Assembly: GCA_035623335.1 (NCBI GenBank)
Contig: DASPTQ010000320.1
Coordinates: forward strand, 1-64,000
Length of the DNA: 64,000 nucleotides
DNA from: JAFAGX01 sp035623335
Lineage (GTDB): Bacteria; Acidobacteriota; Terriglobia; Terriglobales; Acidobacteriaceae
Direction of reading: 5' to 3'
Shown: positions 11,453 through 21,500 of the stretch, piece after piece
Layout of the letters: the number at the start of each line of letters is the position of its first letter
Numbering within the stretch: the first letter of the stretch is position 1
The notes under the pieces: model-generated
Told to the model about the DNA's origin: nothing
Seen by the model: only the letters and a program-made list of their open reading frames with translations
Database searches by the model: none
Position numbers and translations under genes: made by a program

Positions 11453-11848
11453 TTAACCCTCGCCTCTCGCCGATGAGGTTGGACCCCAATCAAGCACACC
11501 TTTCTTCCAGACGTAAAAGAACCCAACCAAGACGATGGCGATGTACACCAGCATCTCCCAAAAACCGAACATCTTCAGGCGACGGAGAATCACCGCCCAG
11601 GGATAGAGAAACACCGCTTCCACGTCGAATAAGATGAAGAGCATGGCGACCAGGTAGAATTTCACCGAGAAGCGGCTTCGGGCGTCGCCTACGGGAACCA
11701 TGCCGCACTCATAGGGGGAAAGTTTGGCTCGGCTCGGTCGCCGAAAACCGATTCGCGAGGACATCCATACCAGGCAACCGGCGAGAGCTCCTGCTACCAT
11801 GAACTGGATCAGCAATGGGAGGTATTGGGCGAAGTAATTGTCGGGCAT
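11453..11848 (-). CDS. nuoA: NADH-quinone oxidoreductase subunit A
   Basis: This is a three-helix membrane subunit of complex I, 131 residues. The conserved block SPYECGMVPVGDARSRF is followed by VKFYLVAMLFILFDVEAVF, both diagnostic. It is the first gene of the operon. About 140 bp separate its ATG from the divergent gene starting at 11990, so the operon promoter should lie there. An AT-rich TATATC-like element sits about 14 bp before the ATG on the minus strand, but I see no convincing -35 box. Confidence 0.96.
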   Translation of the reverse strand: MPDNYFAQYLPLLIQFMVAGALAGCLVWMSSRIGFRRPSRAKLSPYECGMVPVGDARSRFSVKFYLVAMLFILFDVEAVFLYPWAVILRRLKMFGFWEMLVYIAIVLVGFFYVWKKGVLDWGPTSSARGEG

Positions 11849-11989
11849 AGGGGAGCTAGATATAATTCGCTGCCAAGCACTGACTAAACTATCTAGGTTA
11901 GATTTCGTGGCGACACAGTGTCAAGCGACTCGCGCCCGCGTAGCTCATCGAGGATAGCTAGTCTGACGGAACCTTGACGTGAGAATCGC

Positions 11990-12580
11990 ATGATTTTCGG
12001 CTTTAACACGGACATTAAGCACGCAGATACCGTCTACCACGTGCAAAGCGAGGCGCGCGAGAACGAACGCCTGCTGCAAACGCAGGTTTTCGTTCGCGGG
12101 CATTGCATTGGCAAACGCGCCACCTCCTACGCCGATAAGGCAGCCGAGAGCGACTTCACCGATCAGCGCAAGGAACATATGTTGCGCGATCAGCACCGGT
12201 TGGTGCTCGACGCCATCCGGGACGGACGACTGGACACGGTGTTCGACAAGCGGGACACTCCGGAGTTACTGGCCGCCATCAAGGAGATGGATGTCGAGTG
12301 GCTGAACGCTGGGTCGGTACACTCGGGAGGACATTTGCAAATGCGACTGCGGGTCACCGAGGGCGGCGCCGCCATCGAAGGTGCCCGTCTGATCCTGCGC
12401 TTTGCTCGTCCCGGGGCAGATCCGTTTTATACCCAAGTGACCACTGGTCCGAACGGCGAGGCCGAAATGAGAATTGATGTGGAGGAGTCGGCTCTGCCCG
12501 ACTCGATGGTCCTCGTGCAAGCCAGCTACACCGACCGCAGGGCAACGCGAAAGTTCCAGCTGCGGAAAGTCGAATCGTGA
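11990..12580 (+). CDS. Conserved hypothetical protein
   Basis: A 196-residue soluble protein with no signal peptide. It starts with MIFGFNTDIKHADTVYHVQS and reads like a conserved acidobacterial hypothetical, but I cannot assign a function. Residues 60-100 are charged and helical (KEHMLRDQHRLVLDAIRDG). The C-terminal half has the alternating pattern of a beta-sandwich (QMRLRVTEGGAAIEGARLIL, then FYTQVTTGPNGEAEMRI), resembling a carboxypeptidase-regulatory or Ig-like fold. It is divergent from the nuo operon, so co-regulation is possible but unproven. Confidence 0.85.
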   Translation: MIFGFNTDIKHADTVYHVQSEARENERLLQTQVFVRGHCIGKRATSYADKAAESDFTDQRKEHMLRDQHRLVLDAIRDGRLDTVFDKRDTPELLAAIKEMDVEWLNAGSVHSGGHLQMRLRVTEGGAAIEGARLILRFARPGADPFYTQVTTGPNGEAEMRIDVEESALPDSMVLVQASYTDRRATRKFQLRKVES

Positions 12581-12627
12581 TCGGGAGTCTCGGCTCCCCT
12601 CGAGAAGATCCTTAGGGATTACCGCGC

Positions 12628-14352
12628 TTGGCGGACCTTGGCGGTAGCCTAACCATCTTGAACTCTCTACCATCCTCCGACATGATCCCGTCCACAAAGC
12701 AGCCAGGGATGGAGAGGAGTTGGCTTTCCCGGGAGATGCCGTTCGACCCGCGCTTCCTGGCCGGGTTGCTGGTTCTCGCTGGTCTTGCCGTGCGTGTCAA
12801 GTTGGCGGCCGCAACATTCCTGAATGCCGACGAGGCGCTCCACTTCATGGCGGCCAATCAGGATTCGTGGAAACTGACCTTCCGCGCCAGTCTCACGCTT
12901 TCCCATCCGCCCCTGCTGATCTTTGTGCTTCACGTTTGGCGGATGTTCGGTTCGAGCGAGATCATCCTGCGCTTACCTTCCGTCATTGCTGGCAGCGCTT
13001 TCGGCTGGATCTTTTTCCGTTGGCTGTCGGAGCTGTTCGGGACCGAGACCGGGTTGATCGGCTTGAGTTTCGCAAGCTTTCTTCCGCCCATGATCGCTTT
13101 ATCGGCCGAAGTGCGACAGTACGCCTTGTTGCTGGTTTTTGCGATATCGAGCATGTACCTGCTGGAGCAGGCTCTGGCGGAAAATTCCGCCGCAAAAATG
13201 GCGTACTCCTCCCTGTGCCTGTGGCTGGCAACGCTCTCTCACTACTCTGCCGTTTTGCTGGCGGCTGCGCTTGCCGTGTACTCGCTGGTAAGAATGTGGC
13301 AACAACCTCGCGCGCCGGGCGTGTTTCGAGTTTGGATAGCAGGCGAGATCGGCGAGCTGCTGTTGGGTTCGGTTCTTTACCTCACCTACCTCTCTCAGTT
13401 CGGGCGCAATGCTCTGCATGGCTGGATGGGCGATACCTACCTGCACAATTCCTACTTCGATCCCCAACGGCACCATATCCTGCTGTTTGTGTTCACGAGA
13501 AGCGTCTCCGTCTTTCAATATGTGCTGGGCCAGGCAGTGATTGGCGACCTGCTATTCCTGCTATTCCTCGTGGGCGCGGTTTTGGTTTGGAAAGCGGCCA
13601 GACCGGGTTCAATGCCGGTCTCAGGACGTCAGCTCGCCGTCCTGTTAGGGTTGCCATTCCTGGTGAATTGCGCCGCCGCACTTCTGAACCTATATCCCTA
13701 CGGCGGGACGCGGCACTCGATATTTCTTGCCATATTTGCCATCACCGGGATCAGCGTTGCGGTCGACCGGTGGGCCGGTCGCCACCCGAGCTGGGGCATT
13801 GCCCTGGCGGGGCTGATCCTTGCCCTCTGCAACCTGTTCCCGTCGCATCGCCTGCCCTACATCGCGCGCACGGATCAGAAGAAGTCTCACATGGATCAGG
13901 CCATGGCGTTCGTGCGCGAGCACATCCCCGCGAACGATCTCCTGGTGACGGATAATCAGACCAGCCTTTTGTTGGGACATTATCTTTGCCGGCAGCAGCC
14001 GTTTTTCATCAACGAGTGGAGCGAAGGATTGAAGTCCTTACGCTGCGGAGGCTACCGGATCGCCGCCACCGACGGCAGGGTATTCACCTTCACGGCGGAG
14101 AATTTTTTCCCCAGCTGGGAGCAGGTGGTACGCGCCTATGGCCTGAATCGTGGTGATTCGGTCTGGGTGCTGCAAGAGGGATGGCTTTGGGAAGACTCTC
14201 TGGCACACGAGCTCCAGACTCGGTATCCGGAATTCCATAACCTCAAGATCTATTCTTTTGGCCGCAACCTTACGATTTTTCAGCTGCCCGTGAGTCAGCT
14301 GAAAATCTCTTCTTCCTTTTCCTTGTTAAGCCAAGGATCCGGCCCTTCATAG
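12628..14352 (+). CDS. Glycosyltransferase family 39-like membrane protein
   Basis: A multi-spanning membrane protein of up to 574 residues. The first extracytoplasmic loop carries an Asp-Glu pair (NADEALHF, about residues 68-69), typical of GT-C enzymes of the GT39/ArnT group, which transfer sugars from polyprenyl-phosphate donors. About ten hydrophobic segments follow, then a soluble C-terminal domain of around 150 residues. The start is uncertain: the frame opens at 12628, but the ATG at 12709 or 12736 gives a shorter N-terminus just before the first helix. Substrate and acceptor cannot be read from the sequence. Confidence 0.8.
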   Translation: MADLGGSLTILNSLPSSDMIPSTKQPGMERSWLSREMPFDPRFLAGLLVLAGLAVRVKLAAATFLNADEALHFMAANQDSWKLTFRASLTLSHPPLLIFVLHVWRMFGSSEIILRLPSVIAGSAFGWIFFRWLSELFGTETGLIGLSFASFLPPMIALSAEVRQYALLLVFAISSMYLLEQALAENSAAKMAYSSLCLWLATLSHYSAVLLAAALAVYSLVRMWQQPRAPGVFRVWIAGEIGELLLGSVLYLTYLSQFGRNALHGWMGDTYLHNSYFDPQRHHILLFVFTRSVSVFQYVLGQAVIGDLLFLLFLVGAVLVWKAARPGSMPVSGRQLAVLLGLPFLVNCAAALLNLYPYGGTRHSIFLAIFAITGISVAVDRWAGRHPSWGIALAGLILALCNLFPSHRLPYIARTDQKKSHMDQAMAFVREHIPANDLLVTDNQTSLLLGHYLCRQQPFFINEWSEGLKSLRCGGYRIAATDGRVFTFTAENFFPSWEQVVRAYGLNRGDSVWVLQEGWLWEDSLAHELQTRYPEFHNLKIYSFGRNLTIFQLPVSQLKISSSFSLLSQGSGPS

Positions 14353-14473
14353 CATTCCGTTCTGGAAAATCGATGCACGCGGGAGACCCGCCTCGGGGGT
14401 GAGTGCAGGCCTGGGCGGTGACCCGGTTCGCCGGGAATTGTCGCGTGATTAGGTGAGTGCAGAAGGAGAGAAT

Positions 14474-15142
14474 ATGCAGCCACAAGGAAAGGCCAAATCG
14501 CTCGGGGTTCTGGCGTTGATCGGGATTCTGGGTACTCTCGCTTACTTGCATTCGAGTGTGCCAGACCAGCCGAAACCTGTCCCGCAGCCTGTCCCGAAGT
14601 CGGTCAATCTGACGCTGGGTGCCGGAACCGCAGTCACGGTGCGACTGATTAGCCCAGTTGGCTCAAAGGTAAGTGCCTCTGGCGAGAGTTTCCGTGGGAC
14701 CCTGACGCATGCCCTCGTCATTGATGGCCAAACGGTTGTCCCCGCCAACACCGAGTTTTCTGGCAAAGTGATCGAGGCCGTGCCGGCTGGGCGCCTCTCC
14801 GGCGGAGCGTCTCTCCGGATTGCCCTGACTTCGTTCACACTCAACGGAACGGAACGCCAGATTCGAACCGCTTCGGTGGCCCGCGTGTCCGAAGGCAAAG
14901 GTAAGCGCACGGTTGAGATAACTGGTGGTGGGGCGGCCGTCGGAGCCCTCGTGGGCGCTCTGCTGCACGGGGGCAAAGGGGCGGCCATCGGAGCTGCTGC
15001 CGGCGCTGGCGCCGGCGTGGCCGGTTCGGCCGTGACCGGGAATCGCGACATCATCATGCCAGCCCAGTCCTCGGTTACATTCAAGCTGATCGCGCCTATC
15101 ACCTTCACCAGGAGCCAACCGCCCGAGACCAGCCATTCCTGA
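14474..15142 (+). CDS. Membrane-anchored glycine-rich envelope protein
   Basis: A 222-residue protein. The ATG at 14474 follows an AAGGAG ribosome binding site at 14463-14468; a GTG at 14453 in frame is less likely. An N-terminal hydrophobic segment (residues 10-27) anchors it, followed by a Pro/Lys linker and a beta-rich domain (GAGTAVTVRLISPVGSKV). Near the C-terminus comes a Gly/Ala stretch with repeated G-A-A-x-G spacing (GGKGAAIGAAAGAGAGVAG), a glycine-zipper type membrane segment. Probably periplasmic or outer-membrane associated; function unknown. Confidence 0.82.
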   Translation: MQPQGKAKSLGVLALIGILGTLAYLHSSVPDQPKPVPQPVPKSVNLTLGAGTAVTVRLISPVGSKVSASGESFRGTLTHALVIDGQTVVPANTEFSGKVIEAVPAGRLSGGASLRIALTSFTLNGTERQIRTASVARVSEGKGKRTVEITGGGAAVGALVGALLHGGKGAAIGAAAGAGAGVAGSAVTGNRDIIMPAQSSVTFKLIAPITFTRSQPPETSHS

Positions 15143-15161
15143 TCTTCACCCGACCTCTGCA

Positions 15162-15199
15162 ACGGGACGGCTACCTCAAACGGCAGTTCGCCGTCCCGT
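15162..15199. repeat. Perfect 10-bp inverted repeat after the glycine-rich protein gene
   Basis: ACGGGACGGC (15162-15171) is complementary to GCCGTCCCGT (15190-15199), with an 18-base loop. It begins 19 bp after the upstream stop codon. No T-run follows on either strand, so it is either an atypical terminator or a structured 3' end. Confidence 0.5.
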
Positions 15200-15428
15200 C
15201 CCTCCTCGCCGGCACCACGCGGGGATTTCTTGTTCTTCCCATGACTTACCCTTCACCCATGTGACTGGCGACCGGCGGCGAACTCCGCCATGGCTTCCGC
15301 CGAGATGCCGAGGAGAATTACTCGCCCCGGATCGGGCTTTCCTTTTTCCCTCCTCCACCATGACCCCTCACGGCCCGCAATCGCGCGTTCACTGGTGGAA
15401 GGGTTCATCGTCACCGGGAGAGCAAATC

Positions 15429-16625
15429 ATGGTTTGCCCCAATTGCGGCAACAAGAATCCGGAAGAAGCACGTTTTTGCTGTGCCTGTAGCCAAGCCGTT
15501 TCTGCGTCTGAAGCGGCGGGGGTTGCGCCGCCGGGAACGGGTCGGGCACCAGCCGCTCGCAATGCAGGTGTTCTGCGGTCCATCGGGGATAGCCTTTCGA
15601 GCCTTGCCAGCACCGAGGAACTCGAAGGGTTCAGCCTCAAAATGTTCTTTTCCGAGGTACTTAAGAAGCGGAGCCGGGAGGAGTTGGACGAATATTTCGT
15701 GGTCGGAACCAGCCGCACCACTCCCCAGTTGGCGGAGGTGCCGACCAGCTGGCCAAGACCCTGGTTCTTTCTTCGAGTCCTGACGTTTTTGGCGGCGTTG
15801 TACGCTGCCTTTTACGTCTCCTTCGAGCAGTTTGGAAATATCCGGCTGATTCCCGGCCTGATCATGATGGGTTCACTCGCCGTTCCGCTGGCAACCGTGA
15901 TTCTGGTCTTTGAGCTGAACGTATTGCGCAACGTTTCCTTCAATCGCGTGCTGATGCTGGTGGCTTCCGGGGGAGTGGTTTCACTGTTCGTTTCCCTGGT
16001 TGGCTTCAGCCTGTCGAAGTTGAACTGGATGGGCGCCTCGAGCGCCGGTATTGTGGAAGAGATCGGCAAGTTGTTGGGCGTCATCATCGTAGCCAGGTCA
16101 TTCAGGACTAAGTACATTCTGAATGGACTGTTGTTCGGAGCCTCGGTCGGAGCAGGCTTCGCCTTCTTCGAGAGTGCTGGCTATGCCTTCGACTTCTTGC
16201 TGAGAAGCAAAAGCCCGGTGGTGATGTTTGACGTGATTCAGACGCGGGCCTTCCTGACGCCCTTCGGGCACGTGGCCTGGACGGCGATTGCTGCAGCCGC
16301 CCTATGGCGGGTCAAGGGCGATCAGCCATTTCAACCTAACTTATTGCTGGACTGGAGCTTTCTTAAGACATTCTCCATCCCGGTGGGGTTGCACATGGCC
16401 TGGGACCGACCCTGGACTACGCCCTTCGATGTTCACCTAGTTGGCCTCGGTATCATCGGCTGGTTTATCGTGTTCGGCCTGGTACAGCAGGGATTGCATC
16501 AGATCCGCGCTGAACAGCTAGCTTTGCCTCAGGCGCAGCCTCTCTCTACGGCCATTGCGAAGATCCCGCAGCTTCGGCATCTCGTAGCGTTGTCCCCGGA
16601 AGCCCGGAAAGCCGAGACTGCATAG
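15429..16625 (+). CDS. Zinc-ribbon PrsW-family intramembrane protease
   Basis: A 398-residue protein. The ATG at 15429 has a GGGAG ribosome binding site; the frame is open upstream but has no better start. Residues 3-20 form a zinc ribbon (C3, C6, C17, C20). After a linker come about eight membrane helices with the PrsW metalloprotease signature: a GIVEEIGKLLG helix (EExxK), GAGFAFFESAGY (FExxxY), then conserved His in TPFGHVAW and HMAWD. PrsW in Bacillus cleaves an anti-sigma factor. The target here is unknown; an extracytoplasmic stress role is only inference. Confidence 0.88.
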   Translation: MVCPNCGNKNPEEARFCCACSQAVSASEAAGVAPPGTGRAPAARNAGVLRSIGDSLSSLASTEELEGFSLKMFFSEVLKKRSREELDEYFVVGTSRTTPQLAEVPTSWPRPWFFLRVLTFLAALYAAFYVSFEQFGNIRLIPGLIMMGSLAVPLATVILVFELNVLRNVSFNRVLMLVASGGVVSLFVSLVGFSLSKLNWMGASSAGIVEEIGKLLGVIIVARSFRTKYILNGLLFGASVGAGFAFFESAGYAFDFLLRSKSPVVMFDVIQTRAFLTPFGHVAWTAIAAAALWRVKGDQPFQPNLLLDWSFLKTFSIPVGLHMAWDRPWTTPFDVHLVGLGIIGWFIVFGLVQQGLHQIRAEQLALPQAQPLSTAIAKIPQLRHLVALSPEARKAETA

Positions 16626-16739
16626 TTCGACACCCGTTTCAGCCGCTCCTTAGCCTTGTGTCCCTTTTTCTACGCCTTCGTCGCGCTAACAAGTGGAGCC
16701 CGATCGACGGTTCCACAGCTTCTCGAGAGGAGATATACC

Positions 16740-18464
16740 ATGATGAGCGCGACAAGAAAACGCAGACTAACGAAGATCGCAGCCGGACTGGTGGGAGCAT
16801 TTGCCCTGGTAACTTTTGTCGTTCCCTTCCTGATTAACGTAGATCGCTTGCGTCCGCAGCTGGAATCCATTCTTGGATCCTCTCTGTCCCGGGAAGTTCA
16901 CATCGGGCGACTCGAGTTGTCGCTTCTAGCCGGTGGAATCCGAGCCCAAAATCTCTCCATCGTCGACGACCCGGCCTTCAGCACGGCCAGGTTTCTGGAG
17001 TGCAAATCTCTGGGTATTGGTGTAAGCCTGAAAGCCCTTGTTTTTTCGCGCAAGCTGCACGTAACCTCGCTGACTCTGGACGAGCCACAGGTCAGCCTGG
17101 TGCAGTCCGCCTCGGGCGCGTGGAACTTCTCGACCATCGGCCACTCCGCAGACTCTGGATCGGTGACCGCCGAGGACGTGCTCGCACCGAGTGATGGCGA
17201 CTCCACGCAGGCATTCATCTTCGATCAGATCAAAATCAGCAACGGCACCCTCGTGTTGCCTGTAACCGGGGCGGCGGAGGCAAAACAATCGAACCATATC
17301 ACGCTGCAACATATCGACGTCGATCTCCGCAATGTGGCTCTTGACGGGGTGATGTCCTTTGTCATCTCCGGGCGCACCATGGATGGGGGGAGAATTCAGG
17401 CGCGAGGCCAGGCGGGGCCGGTCAACCGCTCTGCTCCCGAGAAGACCTCGTTTCATGCCGCGATCAAGGTGGCCAATGCAAACCTCGCTCTGAGCCCTGG
17501 TCTCTGGGAGGGGAGTGGATCCTTGGGCATGGACGCTTCGGTAGCGTCCGACGGCAGCGCAATCCACAGCGACGGCCACGCGCGAGTCGAGAAGTTACGC
17601 CTGGTCCCCGGGGGAACGGCGGTCAGTCAACCCGTCACCTTCTCTTATGCCACGGATTATTCCGTAGCCAAGCAGGCCGGTGTTATTCGTGCAGGTGAAA
17701 TTTCCATCGGCAAAGCCAAAGCGCAGCTTTCCGGAAGCTATAGCCTCCGCGGCACCGCCCCGGTTGCTCACGTGAAACTGAGCGGTTCGCAGCTTCCCCT
17801 GGAAAACGTTCAGATGGTTCTGGCGGCGCTCGGGATCCAGCTTCCAACCGGCTCGGCGTTGAATGGCGGCACGGTCAGCGCCAATCTGTCGCTCGATGGG
17901 CGGGCGGATCGGCTGGTTACCACCGGAAACGCGGAAATCGACAACGCCCGGCTGCAAAAATTCGATTTGGGCTCCAAGCTAGCCTCCATTCCCGGCCTCA
18001 GCGGATTGCAATCCGGCGCGGATTTGGGGATTGTGAGCCTCAGCAGCCAATTCCGAGTCACCCCCCAAGATACCCACCTCAGCAATCTGAAAAGTGAACT
18101 CTCAGGGATAGGCAGCGTGACCGGTGGAGGGGACATCGACGCCAACAATCGGCTGCAGTTCAACATGGTGGCTCATATCTCCAGCCATAGCGTGACTCGC
18201 TCGGCATTGAATGTAATCCCCGGGTTGCGGGCCCTGCCGAATGATGTTCCTTTCAAGGTTGAGGGGACGACTTCGCTTCCCATCTTTCTGCCGGATCTGT
18301 CGGGCATGGCCAGAAGCATGGCACAGAATCTGGCTACGAATGCGGCGAAGGTTGGCGTCTCCCCGACGGAAGTAGCAGCCAACAGCAGCAAGAAGAGGGA
18401 GAGAGGGATCTGGGGAAAGCTCTTTGGTCACAAAGAGCGGGCAGCTCTAACCTCGAAATTCTGA
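16740..18464 (+). CDS. AsmA-like envelope protein
   Basis: A 574-residue protein starting at an ATG (16740) behind a GAGAGGAGA ribosome binding site. One N-terminal signal anchor (IAAGLVGAFALVTFVVPFLI) is followed by the typical AsmA N-terminal region (NVDRLRPQLESILGSSLSREVHIGRLELSLL) and long beta-rich repeats, ending with an AsmA-like C-terminal domain (DTHLSNLKSELSGIGSVTGGG) and a basic tail. AsmA/TamB-type proteins are bridge-like and linked to lipid transport or outer-membrane assembly. It is convergent with the kinase gene, 24 bp away. Confidence 0.87.
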   Translation: MMSATRKRRLTKIAAGLVGAFALVTFVVPFLINVDRLRPQLESILGSSLSREVHIGRLELSLLAGGIRAQNLSIVDDPAFSTARFLECKSLGIGVSLKALVFSRKLHVTSLTLDEPQVSLVQSASGAWNFSTIGHSADSGSVTAEDVLAPSDGDSTQAFIFDQIKISNGTLVLPVTGAAEAKQSNHITLQHIDVDLRNVALDGVMSFVISGRTMDGGRIQARGQAGPVNRSAPEKTSFHAAIKVANANLALSPGLWEGSGSLGMDASVASDGSAIHSDGHARVEKLRLVPGGTAVSQPVTFSYATDYSVAKQAGVIRAGEISIGKAKAQLSGSYSLRGTAPVAHVKLSGSQLPLENVQMVLAALGIQLPTGSALNGGTVSANLSLDGRADRLVTTGNAEIDNARLQKFDLGSKLASIPGLSGLQSGADLGIVSLSSQFRVTPQDTHLSNLKSELSGIGSVTGGGDIDANNRLQFNMVAHISSHSVTRSALNVIPGLRALPNDVPFKVEGTTSLPIFLPDLSGMARSMAQNLATNAAKVGVSPTEVAANSSKKRERGIWGKLFGHKERAALTSKF

Positions 18465-18478
18465 CTCCGACAGCCCCG

Positions 18479-18507
18479 CGGCCGCCCGTCACCCGACGCG
18501 GCGGCCG
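18479..18507. repeat. GC-rich inverted repeat between convergent genes
   Basis: CGGCCGCC (18479-18486) pairs with GGCGGCCG (18500-18507) across a 13-base loop. The repeat spans the stop codon of the minus-strand kinase gene and follows the plus-strand AsmA-like gene by about 15 bp. It could limit read-through from either side, but it lacks a T-run. Confidence 0.35.
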
Positions 18508-21500
18508 TTCTCTGGGGCGGGCTGAGCAATGATGCGATCCACCTTTGAAACCAGCAAACCATAACCTGCCTTTTGAGCCAAGGACCGAGCGGTCGTCAGG
18601 GTTGCCTTCGCCGCGGAGGTCTTGCCCGTAGCCAGCTGAATTTGACCGAGGCTGATTTGGGCCTCGAGCGCCAATCCAAGGTATCCGCGGTCGTGCGCTC
18701 TCCCGATCGCCTCTTCGAGACCGCGCAGGCCCTCCTCGGGTTTGCCCGATCGGGCGATGACCTCCGCCGCGACAATCGACGACTTCAGCCGAACACTGAA
18801 ATCTTGACTCTTCGCCACCAGCTCGCGAGCTGCCGCGACTTGCTGCTCGGCCTCGGCGGGTTTTCCGCTGGCTAAGAGAACTCTCGCCAGCAGCATATCC
18901 GCCAAGATTTCATCGTCCGTGCTGCCTTCATTGTGGAACTCTTCACGCGCCTGGCTCACCAATGGCTCAGCGTCGGCCAGGTGATCTTCTTCGAGCGAGA
19001 GATTGGCCATGGCCAGTTGGGTTTCCGCTACGGTTCCGTTCTCCCCAATTTGCTTGCGGATGGCCAGGGCTTCTTCATACTTCCCCTTGGCGGCGGCCAG
19101 CTCTCCCTGGGCGGTGAGCACATCGCCCAATCCGGCGATCGCATAGGCGGTTCCGCTGCGATCGCCGATGGATTGCGATAGATCGAGCGCCTGCTGGTAC
19201 ATCTGGGAAGCTACCCTCAGGTCCCCCTGAAAGCGCAGGGTTTCGCCGAGGTTGTAGATGGCCGTAGACGTCCGTTCCTGATCGCCGATTTCGCGAGAGG
19301 CTACCAGCGCCTCCTCGAGCATTTGTTTCGCCTTCTGCAAATTGCCCTGCTGCAGCGTCCGGGCAGCCATACTGCTCAGCACGGCCGCGGCACTGTGCTT
19401 GTCTCCCACCTCGCGAAACGTTGCCAGCGATCCTTCCAGCATTTTGATCGAACCAGCCAAGTCTCCTTGTTCGCCGAGCACATTCCCCAGGTCGTTTAAG
19501 CTTGTTGCCTCCCCTCGTTTGTTACCCGTTTCACGCTGCAGGGCAAGCGCTTGTTGGTAGGCGTCCCGGGCCTCGGCAAAGTGCCCTTGATCGAAGCGCA
19601 CGATTCCGAGGATGGTCAGGGCCTGAGCCACTTCCGTGCGCTCACCGGCGGCGGAAGCAATTTTACTGGCCTCCTCAGCGGTGCCCGCGGCCTGGTCCAG
19701 CTTTCCTTGTTTCTCGAGCGACCTGGCAATTCGATTCAGGGCGCCGACCAAAAGCGATTGCGCGCCAATGGTCTGTGCCCGGTCGCCGGCGGCCGTCGCC
19801 GCCGCCTGCTGTTCTTGATACGCTCCCTTGACGTCAAAAACATCCGCCTGCGCTAAGTCGATGCGCGGGTCGTCGCGCGCCGGGGGTGGAAGGCGGCGCA
19901 ATTGAGCCAGCGTTGCCAAAGCCTCATCCACGGTGCGAGCCTGGCGCTGCGCATTCGCCAGGCTTAGGCCATAGTCGAGATTGTCGGGAAAGAAATCGAA
20001 CAACGTGCGGTAAATCCTGACCGCCTGGTTCCAATTGTGATTCAAGGCCCAGTATCTGCCTTCAATCCAAAGCTTCGACTCGCGCGGAAGCTGGGCGGAG
20101 AGATCGAGCGCCCGCTTGGCTTCGGCCTGCGCCTTGGCGTCATATCCTTGCATGCTCCAGGCGTCGGCGAGGGCGGAATGGGCAAGCGCGAAATTGGGGT
20201 CCACGGCGATGGCCCGCAACAGCAAACCCGTCGCCGCCGGAGCATCGAGTACCCGGAACTTCGCCAAGCCTTCCGAGTACAAGCGGACAGCCTCGGGGGA
20301 GGACGAAAGCGAGGCTTTGGCGAGCGTGGCCTCCGCGGCGGTCTCGGCCTGTAAACCCAGTTTTCCTCTCAGATCTTCACCCGCGCGGGTTGCCACCTCA
20401 TCCAGGGCACGTTCGCTACCCTTCTCGGAAACGCTGGCGATGATCTCGCCCGACCTTGCATCCTGCAGACGCAGGTCGACCCGAATCTGCCCCGCGGACG
20501 AGTTGCCCAGGTCCAGGTACGATCCCAGCACAAGGTAGTCGCTGCCCAGATATTCCCGCAAACGCTTCAAGGTATCGCTGGCCAGCGTGTCCTTCCCGGA
20601 GAGCGATAGATCGGCAGCCGCCCGCGCAATATTTTCCCCGGGCACGGTCCGCAGTTTCTCGCCGACGGCGAGTTCCGTCGTCAACATGTCGGGCAGGGCG
20701 GTCGCGACCCATTCGGTTTCGCTCCGTCCCGAGAGATTGCGGAAGGGCAGCACGGCGAGCGAAGGGCGCACTTTGATGGGTTGCTCCACGACGGTTGAAG
20801 GCGGTACCAATCGGTGGCGAACGACGGAGACCCGCCAGGCTAGGGCAGCCAGTAGGGCGATGGCGGCCATCGTGGCGGTCAGCCACACGGCGGCGTGCCG
20901 CTTCGGGCGCGAAGCCTCGATCTCACCCTTGAGTGCCCGGGCAACTTCTTCCCCGTTCTGGAAACGACGCTCGGGCTCGCGTTCCAGGCAGCGCAAGATG
21001 ACCTGTTCCCAGTGACGGTCCAGATCCGGAACCAATTGACGGGGCCGTACCGGGTCCACCCGCAGACGTTGCACAGCCATGGCCAAGGGCGTGGCGTCTT
21101 CGAACGGCTTGGCACCGGTCACCATCTCGTACAAGACCAGTCCTAAGGAATAAACATCGGATGCCGGCGTGAGCGGCTTGTTTTCGACCTGTTCGGGAGA
21201 CAGATAGGCGGGGGTACCGAACACTTGTCCCGAGGCAGTAAGCGCGGTACGCACAGCGGTATCGTCAGCAGCCCGCAGCGCTAATCCGAAATCAGTGACC
21301 ACGGCGCGCATTCCCTTGGTTGCCGGAACCAGGACCACGTTGCCGGGCTTGAAATCGCGGTGCAGTACACCCGCATCGTGGGCAGCGCCCAGGGCAGACG
21401 CCATCTGCAGGGCGATCGGCAAGGCCTCGGCAGCAGACAGGCGTGGGCCGTGGCGCAGCCGTTCCGCGAGGGTGTCGCCCTCCAACAACTCCATGACGAC

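Noticed and set aside
15176..15361. Minus-strand frame or tRNA-like element around the 15.16-15.20 kb hairpin
   Set aside because: The stem and loop do not form a cloverleaf, no T-arm consensus is present, and the frame has no support.
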